Shown piece after piece: positions 55,529-64,000 of a stretch of 64,000 nucleotides of DNA. The stretch is taken from positions 217,685,810 through 217,749,809 of the forward strand of contig NC_081827.1 in the NCBI RefSeq assembly GCF_030867095.1, in the 5' to 3' direction. The notes beneath the pieces were generated by a model that did not search any database, had not been told where the DNA came from, and worked only from the letters and a program-made list of their open reading frames with translations. A program made the translations under genes and the position numbers. This DNA is from Alligator mississippiensis. Its lineage: Eukaryota > Chordata > Crocodylia > Alligatoridae. Each line of letters opens with the position of its first letter. Positions within the stretch are counted from its first letter, which is position 1.

Positions 55529-58500
55529 ATATACCTCATATTTAGGAGACTGGATAATTACCAAGGATTTGGCATTTCTGTAGCCTCATTGCAAAATCAG
55601 CCAAGCATAAAACTGAACATTTATTTATGAGTCAGCAGAATTATTTTTCCTACATTTTTATGCTGCCATTATTAAGTTTTTAATGTCTTTATTCAAAGAC
55701 TGTTATTTAAAATGAATGGGATAAAAAGTTAACTGTCTCCAAATTGGACCTCTCTGTGGATTTAACATCAACTTTTGGTAGGTATTTTCTTCCTTCCTGT
55801 CATAATCAAGGACAACAGAAAATTCAGGAAAATGTTTACTAGTAATTCCTGTTAGTTGACAATATTTTGTTATTTTGTGACAGCTGTAGATTTCAGCACA
55901 AACATATACCAGGTTACATTATTTGATTTTTAATTTGCTGTATTTTTTTTAATTTTTTTTTTACAAAGGAGTATTTGAGGCCCAGATCTGGGCCTAGTCT
56001 ATCCAAACTTACAGGAATGTGCTTAAATCTACTTTACTTCTGGGCTTCATCACCATGGTCAGTACAAGAATAAATACATTGAATTCTGGCATCTAGCTTC
56101 ACCCATATAGGTACCAGTGGCCTGTTGCACATAATTCGTAACTTAAAAAACTCTTGTACTGAGATTGTAGAACTGCTTCTACTCAACTCAGCAGAATTTA
56201 TTTCTTTATTGTGGCCTGTAGTATTTTTTCCCTTACCCTATTCTGAGCATTAATGGCTATTTTCATCTTCCAATTATTCCAAGAAAAAATCACTATCAAG
56301 AAAGATAAGGTAGTTTTGGCATGGACTGCTGTGGAATTTGCCAAGTCAGCTCTGGACACTTCAAGGATATGTACACAGCTCATAAGGCATGTGCTAAATA
56401 ATTTACTTATGCTAGTTTTTTTTAAAGACTGCAATAGTTGCATCACTGTTTGAATTTTATGAACTCTTGATATGAGCTATTGTTGTAGATTTACCTTATT
56501 ATTCACACTCAAATAATATCTGAAATCCTTAAAAAAAAATCTATCTGATTTTACAGCTCTAATCACGTCTACTGAATAATCCACCTTGTTTTAAGTTTGA
56601 AGACAAACATATCTCAAATGAGCACATTTTGAAAAAATTGCAGATGTATAAATATTTTTTAGCTCATATAAATTGCACACTCTAATGAAAAGCCAGAATT
56701 ACCAGCAAAGAAGGCAGAGAATTACACTGCTGCTTTCTTCAAGATTGAGGAGAAGAGGAGAGGTGGAGAGAGGAGACAATTCAGAGTGATTTAAATGCAT
56801 GTTAATCTGGTTCTTTAAATATCTTAAACAAAAGTATCAGAATGTGTTTCCAAGGACAAAGGAAAAGTTTTCAAGCTCTTTGATTGGTTGGTTCCTAGTT
56901 AGCTCTATCCCAGAGTCACCCTTTATTGGCTTTGGGTAGGATTGGGATCATATAAACAGGATGACATTTATTGCATTCTTAGCTGTTTCTTTTCACTGAC
57001 TCTAAGGTATTTGGGTCTGAGAACTGAAGCTTCAGGGAATCCTGCCAAGGACTTGCTTTATTTCATGTATGACCTGAACGCAGGTTGTTAATCTAGTTCT
57101 GTGAAGAGCAGACATGAACTTGTATGCAAGAAGGGTAACCTTGCCTACAGTTACTCCAATAGTTCTGCAAAAGAGGGTAGGGCAGTTATTAAATCTTATA
57201 ACATTCGCTGTTGTGCATGTGTGTCTGTGTGTGTGTGTGTTTTTGGGGGGGGGGAAGGGTTGCTGTAGTTGAAAAATGTACGCACGCAATGTATTAAAAA
57301 CATTGAATGTAGTCATGGTAAGAACATAGTAAGTTCCTGAGTTAAATAAGAAAATGTTAATTTAAATACTGTATTCTTTAAAATTTATGAAGTGTGTTTA
57401 TTTCTTCTATTGGACTTGAATGTTAGACTGTTCATCATATATAGCTTCTTTTGTGGTTATAGTATTGTACCTTACAGGACAGGAAACTGTATTTATAAAA
57501 TATTTCAGCCTGCGTAACCAAAAAGAAAGTGTCATAATTCTGTTTCTCAGTATTACAGCAAAGATTTGTGAAAGGTTTTATTTTATTTTTTAATGAGCCT
57601 AATCCTGAGCAGTGCTTATTGAAGTAAACCGGAAGACTTCCACAGGTTTTGTCTCAAGATCTGTTTTTACACTTTTGCTAACTTTTTGGCTAATATTTGA
57701 ATTTGTTGAGGAGTGGTACACATTCAGTCTTCAGGGTATTGGCGTAATAAGCTTTGCCTTTTATGATATTTTCCCATAGCCTTTTTAAAATGTAAAATTA
57801 TTCTTTGCCAGAACTTAATGTAAGGGTTTAACTTTTAAAGATAGTCACAATACAGAATTATCTAGTTTTTATTATGCAGTGGAACATAGGTAGAGTTACA
57901 CTAGCAAATCCTATGGTGTGTGGATGAGTGGACATTTAAAAATCCAGGGTGAAGGATGGAGCAGCAATTTTTATTTATTTATTTTTTTCCTTTAATAGAG
58001 AAACAGTCATTTATATAAACAATATGTAGACAGCTTATTGGTTTGAAAACTATTGTGACTTGAAAAAATCTTGACAAGTTTCCTGAAATATGTTGAATTT
58101 TTCTTAATACGGTCTATGTTACTCAAAGGTTTTTGAAGGCATTGTGGTACCTATGAAAAATGAAATTACAGCTATGGTATTAAACAGCTTTCAAGATCCT
58201 ATTTACACAAAAGGCACAGATCCCATGAGTCAAATATACCATATAAGCATATAGCTCTTCTTTATTCAAGGAGCAGTTCTAAATTTCATCATAGTACATT
58301 AGGAGAATCCTAGGATTTCTAAGTTGAACCTTTTGTTAACAAGGCTGCTTATGCAACTTCAATATGTCTTATGTACTATGCATTATGATATTATACTATT
58401 TAAATTATTTGCATTATATGTCTGCTATAATATTTATCCCTGTATAAAACTTAGACGTGTAATGTACTACAATGTCTTTGTTCTTGTGGCGTTAAACAGT

Positions 58501-58978
58501 TTATCCTAATAATTGAGCATCTCATCTGCCTGTCTACAGGAATCTTTTCCCCTCAGATCTTGGGTTCTTCTCTGAAAAGGTTCATTTGCACTTTGTAGTA
58601 TGCATCTTATTTTTAGTCTTCTACATTTTATGTTCATCCTTTCCTGTGTGCATCTTAGGAAGAATCTTGCCTTCAAAATTATCTAGCTATAAAGTTTAGT
58701 GCCTATGAGGCTTCACTGTATATTGTTTTATGTTTAGTCAGTGCAGACACTTGATATGTTTGCTATGGAGTAAATTACTCTGTAGTAAAAGGGGAGTGGG
58801 TGCATGATGTACATCTTTATGTTGGTCTAGGTCACTCCACTCCATGGTAAAATTACTTCAGAAAGTGAGGGTACAGCGGTGTACCAGTTGCACGTCTGCT
58901 TCTTTAGTTAGTTCATTCAATGGTTCTTTTGGCTCAGTTAAAACTGCCCCCCCCTCCCCGGTGTACTAGCAACCACTG
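55529..58978. other. AT-rich intron with a (GT)n tract and a CCAAT/TATA-like cluster
   Basis: A (gt)n tract with interruptions lies at about 57216-57242, followed by a G-run. Three ATTGG words (56883, 56925, 56941) precede a TATAAA at 56951-56956. No transposon or exon was recognised. Confidence 0.45.
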
Positions 58979-60612
58979 TAGTGCTAATTACAGACATTCA
59001 AAAAGCCTGAGTCTGAATTGATTAAGTCTTTTGCAGGTTAGTCTAAACTGCGTAGATTGAACTGAGAAGCAAGTGAATAGACATTCACTTTTGATTCCAG
59101 AAATGCAGTCATATGCCTGCAGTGGCACAGACCACAAGGGTGCTACAGGGTGCTACAGCAAGCCCTCCCTTCCCTTTGGCAATAGCAGGAAAGCTGGAGG
59201 GAACCTGGCAGAGATGCCTTCCAGGTCTTTCCCCCCTCACTGCTCGAGCTGAACATGGCCAGGCCCCCAGAGGCCACTGAGTCTGACTGGGGAGGAGTTT
59301 AATCCCGCATGGTTCCCAGCCAGGGTGTACCTGGAGAGAGGGGGGGTAAGCAGCCCCTGGTAGGCTTTTTCCCACTGGCTTCTTGAGCAGCAGGGGTGTG
59401 GTCAGATGCCAGCCTGGACCAGAGGTGGGACCCCGCCTCCCACCAGCATGGGACCCCAGCTGGGGTCTGTTTGGCAGGGGCATAGCAGCCCCTGCTGGGC
59501 TTCCCCCCACTCCCCCCCAGGTTGCCACTCGAGCAGCAAAGGCATGACCGCGTGCCGGCCCAGGCTGGCCCCCTGAGGCGAAGGGGAGGAGGGATCCCCC
59601 TCTCCCCTTCACTTCAGGGAGCTGGCCCAGGGCTGGTGTATGGCCATATCCCAGCTGCTCGAGTGGCAAGTAGTGGGGAAAAGCCTGGCAGGGGCTGCTA
59701 CACCCCAGCCAGGCAGACCCGAACTGGAGTCCGAGGTGCGGACTGTGGGTTTCCCTGCAGCCAGGAGCTGGGTGGACCATACTGTGACATTCTCTCTGCC
59801 CAGCAGGCCAGCTGAGAAGGAAGTGGGGAAGAAAAACAGCAGCCTTCTTCCCCTCCCTCTCCCACCCCCATTGGAGACCCCTGCTGTGTTCTGGGAATGA
59901 CAGAGTATGGCTCCTGGCATCAGTGCTTTGCTGAAGCCAGCCTGGAGGGGGTCAGAGCATTGGGGCTGCCCAATGCCTCCTGGGCAAAGCTGCAGCCTGA
60001 CACCTCTTCCACGACTCTGCTGGGGAGCCAGGCCTGCCCCAAGCTCCCTGTGGGTGTCGAGCGAGTCCTCCCCCTTGCATGGCTGGAGCCATCCTGTGAT
60101 GCCCATCAGCCCTGTCTGGCACAGCCTCTGTGGCTCCCAGTCCACTCCACCCACAAGACTGTGGCAGGGCTGCAGCATGGCTGACACTGGAGGAGGGATG
60201 GGGCTTTCATCCCAGGCTGCAGCTCCCCTGACCCAGACTGTCCTGTAGTGTGGGGCTCCTCAGTGGTGGTGGCCTGCAGCCTGGCAGGTCCTGTGGGGCA
60301 GCTGATGAGGGCGTGTGGGGGGTGGGAATGCCCAGTGGAGGGGCAAAACTGGCAGTGGTGTCTTTACTCCCCTGGCCCAGCTGGAAGCAGCAGGGGAAGG
60401 GGTGAGTCAGGAGAATCCACCCTGCTCCTGGCTGCCGCAGATGGAGAAGTCCCTGATAGCAGCTGGGGGCGGGGCCCGCCCTGCTCCATGGAGGCAGAGA
60501 GCACGGGGTTGGAAAGCATGCTGGGCTGCTGGGGAACTAATTTAACTTAAACCAGGAAGGGATGTGGGACAGAAGTTCCATAAACCGCTTTGACCCAAAT
60601 CAGTTAAGTCTG
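58979..60612 (+). mobile_element. Family X TIR element, large copy, part 1
   Basis: The left end (gacattcaaaaagcctgag, tgcaggttagtctaa) is the reverse complement of the right end of 39226-40338. The interior is GC-rich with internal repeats. A segment at about 59480-59535 (agcagcccctgctgggctt ... ccactcgagcag) is inverted at about 59655-59707 (ctgctcgagtgg ... caggggctgct), and a looser direct copy lies near 59348-59400. It is interrupted at 60612 by element Y. The long frames here (for example 59109-59780 on the minus strand) show no family features. Confidence 0.72.
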
Positions 60613-62158
60613 GGTGTGTGTAGATGAAACGGGGGCCCTAAATTGAAGTGGTGAATTTAAAAAAAACACTGCTTCAACTTAGGGCTAATTAAACCCCCAT
60701 GTCGTGCACACACCCCACTGACTTACCTGCCTCTGACAGGGAGGGGATGGTGAGCTGCTGGTGGGCAGAGTGGTCCCTGGGCTGCGGGTGCAGCTGGTGC
60801 TTCCCTCCACAGTAGCTGCAGCCCCTCCCCAGGCTGCACCCACCCGTAGACACCTGGCTCTGGTGGTCCCAGGGGGCACCGCAGCTGCGGAGGGAAGAAC
60901 CAGGCCCCTGTGCAGCTCAGGCAAGCACCCGGAGCAGGGGAAGATCAGGCTCGTTGCTTTTCCAGGCTGCTGTCAGGCTACTACACAGTCAATTGGGTCA
61001 CTAACTGGCTGGAGGGTCACACCCAGAAAGGGGTGGATGGGTCTTATTCAACCTGGAGGGATGTGGGCAGTGGGGTCACCCAGGGCTCGGTCCTCGGGCC
61101 TGCACTGTTTAACATCTTCATTAGAGACTTGGATGAGGGGGTGAAAAGCACCCTGTTCAAATTCACAGATGACACTAAGATGTGGGGGAAGTGGGCACGC
61201 TAGAAGGGAGGAATAGGCTACAATCAGACCTAGACAGGTTACAGGGGTGGGCGGATGAGAACAGGATGCGTTTCAACACTGAAAAGTACAGGGTACTCCA
61301 CCTGGGGGGGGGAAGAACCAACAGCATACCTACAGGCTGGTGGAACTCCCTTCTTGTCAGCCCCAGTTGGAGTACTGCATCCAGTTCTGGGCGCTGCACT
61401 TCAGGAGGGATGTGGACAACATGGAGAGGGTCCAGAGGAGGGCCATTCCCATGATCAGGGGGCAGCAGGGCAAGCCCTACGAGGAGAGGTTAAGGGACCT
61501 GAACCTGTTCAGCATTCACAGGAGAAGGCTGAGGGGGGGATCTAGTGGCTGTTTACAAACTAGTCAGAGGGGACCAGCAGGCATTGGGGGAGTCCCTGTT
61601 CCCCTGAGCACTACCAGGAATGACTAGAAATAATGGTCACAAACTGGCAGAGGGTAGATTCAGACTAGACATCAGGAGGCGTTACTTCACTGTCAGGGTG
61701 GCTAGGATCTGGAACCAACTTCCAAGAGTAGGTGTTGGCTCCTACCCTGGGGGTCTTCAAAAGGAGGCTAGATGAACACCTTGCCGGGGTTGTTTGACCC
61801 CAGTACTCTTTCCTGCCATGGCAGGGGTCGGACTTGATGATCTACTCAGGCCCCTTCTGACCCTACAAACTATGAAACTACCTGCAGGGATTCCTGCAGA
61901 CCCACAAAGGTGTACGGAGCCCGGTGCTTCACTCCACAGCTGTAGGGCAGCAAACTAAAACTCCTCAAAGGAGTTAGTTTGCTGTGCCCCAAGTCATTTT
62001 AAGTGCATTATGCCACCAAATTTCCTACAGCGGCTGGTATTAATGCACAGTACCGCACCAAGGCGTGCAAACACCAACACCATTAAAGTGGTGCAAAAGC
62101 ATTTATACAGCTTTAAAGTGTTGTGCACACATGCCTCTCATTTAATATACATACAGCC
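60613..62158. mobile_element. TIR element Y, inserted in X and itself split by a CR1
   Basis: The left tip ggtgtgtgtagatgaaac and the inverted right tip ggctgtatgtatattaaatg are alike. Its ends fall exactly where family X sequence is broken: ttaagtctg on the left and tctgatactac on the right, against the unbroken ttaagtctgatactac at 19913. The shared tctg may be a short target duplication. The CR1 at 60976-61881 lies within it. No transposase is visible. Confidence 0.65.
60976..61881 (+). mobile_element. CR1 LINE fragment inside element Y
   Basis: It starts within RT motif region B ([20 protein letters not shown]), passes [20 protein letters not shown] and FTDDTKMWG (FADD with A to T), and ends with a tacaaactatgaaactac tail. 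About 200 bases between VLHLGGG and QPQLEYCIQFW are missing relative to other copies. A frameshift follows the DDTKMWG block. Confidence 0.9.
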
Positions 62159-62309
62159 TCTGATACTACATTCAACAAGGTTTATCTTATACCAGTTTTG
62201 GCCATTTTGAAACTGGTTTATGTGCCCTGAATGTATGTGCTGTTACAGGTTTTTAAACGGTTTCTGATCACTTAAACCAGTTTATCTGTAACTTCTGTCC
62301 TTAGCCTAG
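62159..62309 (+). mobile_element. Family X TIR element, large copy, part 2
   Basis: The X sequence resumes with tctgatactacattcaac and continues through gccattttgaaactggttta to the right tip cttctgtccttagcct. It matches 19915-20062 closely. Confidence 0.8.
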
Positions 62310-64000
62310 GAAGCAAGTTTAGCAGAACTCATCTAGTGTCCATACCTTGCTGTGGAGCAAAATGCTGCATAAATGACTGTAGTAAGCACATAAGGTATCT
62401 GCATCCTATTGTATATTTTGTACTTGTACTTATGGACTCTTTGCATTCTGTGCTATACACAATGGTAGTGGGGAAGGGTGCAGAGGTGGATCCAGAGAAA
62501 GTACAGTGGCATGGCTGCACCCCCCTTTCTGACTAAGTGGCAGGAGCAGAAGCTGGGGACATTTTTAAGTTTCTGAAGATGGTAACAATCCTGCCTCCCC
62601 CCCCCCCATCCCCCCTCCCTTTTGTGTCCAGAGGCATGTCCCTTACCTACCCTGTCTTCTCTCTTCCCATCCACTCCCCACCCCCACCTCCTTCTGCTAC
62701 TGTCCTGGAGACAGGAAGAGCTCCTGTCCTGCTCCAGCCCAGCATGATGGCAGTGGTAGTGGTGGCAGGCAAGTAGGATCCCCATTCCTTCTTAGTCTCC
62801 GCTGCAGGTGTTACCCACTAGCTTGAAGCATGCACAGGTAGGGGGAGCCTACCTGCTGCTGTCCTAGGTTGAGCCCAGCCCCCATACAGCCCAGCTGGGG
62901 CAGCTCTGGAGCCCCCAGGATTTTAGGGACAACAGTAGCAGATGGGGGAAGGAAAGGGAGGGGAGGGGGACTTGCTTCTGAGGAGGGAGGGGAAAGGGAA
63001 GAGTTCTTATATGCTCTGAAAATTCAGCAAAGTCTGCTGCCCCTGTGCTGCTGTCTGCCCACCCCAGTGGGGAAGATGCTGGGGGTGGAGGGGCGTGGGG
63101 GCTGCTGCCAACCCTGAAGTACTGGTAGCTACTTCTGTACCCAACTTCATAAAATTCTGGATCGTCTTCTGGAAGGATGCATATATAACTCTGGAAATGT
63201 CCTGACTTTTGAATGCTTTACTGAGTAGTCTTGATGTTTTCTTAGTCTCCTTTGTGTTTCACAAAGAAAAATAATTTTGTACCATGTATTTTATTTTGTA
63301 TTCATATTTTATTTTATTCTGTTCTTTGAGGCTAATACCACTTGCACTCAGTACTATGAACCTCCCAAAGCACATCTGAAAGAAGCCATTCTTCTAAGGA
63401 GCCTTTTTAGCATCAACTTTATATTCTTTGTAGATACTTAGTGAGGGAAATACAGTACCTTGCATAACTTTGCTGATTTTTTTCCCCCCCACCATAAGGC
63501 TAAATAATATATGTATCCATACTTTCTACAGTCTTGCTTTTCTGTATGCTCTACAAGCTCATTTAAAAAAAATCCTCTGTGTGCATGTGCGTACAGAATG
63601 TAATACACTGTAGTAGATTTTGTGCTGGAAAAGTACTGAGGCATTTGTCCTTGATAGAGGCTAAACCATGCTAAATTTAGACTTTGTTTCAGTTTGCATT
63701 GCTTTTGTCTGTACTTCCTTCTGTGTGGATGCCCTCCCAGCCAAGATGTCCAGAAGGTCTCAGCCACTTCTATAGCACCATCTTTCCTGCCTCCTGACCC
63801 AAAGCCATCACAGTGAAGGAAGGGAGGCTAAGAAAGCTGAATGCAGGAGTGCTTCCAAAACAACCAAGCTGGGATATATAACGTTCTCCCTCCTTGTGGA
63901 CATTAGACAAATATAAACACAACCATAAGCTCTGTTTTTGTTTTGTTTTACATAGTACCCTGCCCAAACCAATTATTCTGGGAGATACCGATGTCAGGAA
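62310..64000. other. End of the window, intron
   Basis: A GC-rich block at about 62475-63120 starts with ggtggatccag and has C- and G-runs. It may be a decayed element related to the fragment near 3125, but inverted ends could not be confirmed. The rest is AT-rich with nothing recognised. Confidence 0.4.

Larger units (their letters stand above)
6870..64000 (+). other. GRB14: GRB14 intron 2 (phase 0), running off the window
   Basis: From donor gtaaga at 6870 to the end of the window I find no further GRB14 exon, so this is taken as one intron of more than 57 kb. It is filled with CR1, hAT and other TIR elements and LTRs, listed separately. A missed short or divergent exon cannot be excluded by eye. 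Confidence 0.7.

Noticed and set aside
59109-60187. Overlapping long frames on both strands (up to 223 codons)
   Set aside because: They lie in the GC-rich core of a transposon, have no domain or codon-use evidence, and several frames are open at once.
1-64000. CRISPR arrays, tRNA or rRNA genes, prokaryotic operons
   Set aside because: None seen. Repeats here are dispersed transposons or simple tracts, and the composition and spliced gene are vertebrate.

Overview
The window looks like nuclear DNA of a sauropsid, most likely a crocodilian, with a turtle as the alternative. The reasons are many CR1 LINE fragments ending in the CR1-type tctatgattctat tail, several non-autonomous hAT families with 8-bp target duplications, and isolated LTRs. 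There are no bacterial-style operons, RNA genes or CRISPR arrays. Most open frames are either CR1 remnants or chance frames in GC-rich DNA.

One host gene is recognisable. The first two coding exons of GRB14 (growth factor receptor-bound protein 14, an SH2 adaptor of the insulin receptor) lie on the + strand at 4358-4458 and 6737-6869. A CpG island at about 3930-4760 carries the presumed promoter. The exons join in phase across a 2.3-kb intron 1. Exon 2 encodes the IPNPFPE motif of the GRB7/10/14 family and ends in a phase-0 donor. I found no later exon, so about 57 kb of the window (6870-64000) would be intron 2, still incomplete.

Layout: 1-3930 is upstream DNA with a decayed CR1 and one dispersed repeat. 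3930-6869 holds the promoter and exons. 7.7-9.5 kb has two foldback-type DNA transposons. 10.1-11.9 kb is an old repeat split by a hAT. 13.4-14.3 kb is an isolated LTR. 14.5-18.7 kb has two CR1 copies, one almost open. 18.7-21 kb is a cluster of DNA transposon pieces. 22.7-25.1 kb is a CR1 nested inside a CR1. 29-31.7 kb and 37.6-38.2 kb hold hATs. 34.6-35.7 kb is an LTR-like element. 39.2-40.3 kb is a complete TIR element (called family X here). 41.4-46.5 kb is a near full-length antisense CR1 split by a SINE-like insertion. 47-53 kb has three short CR1 tails and two palindromic elements. 54.5-55.5 kb is another isolated LTR. 59-62.3 kb is a three-level nest: X containing a second TIR element (Y), which contains a CR1.

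I see no undescribed multi-gene system. The most interesting structures are the nested elements, a GC-rich cargo shared by two transposons with different ends, a CR1 one stop and one frameshift away from an open frame, and a strong sense-strand bias of CR1 in the GRB14 intron. Family assignments come from reading the sequence and from memory of the families; no search was run.
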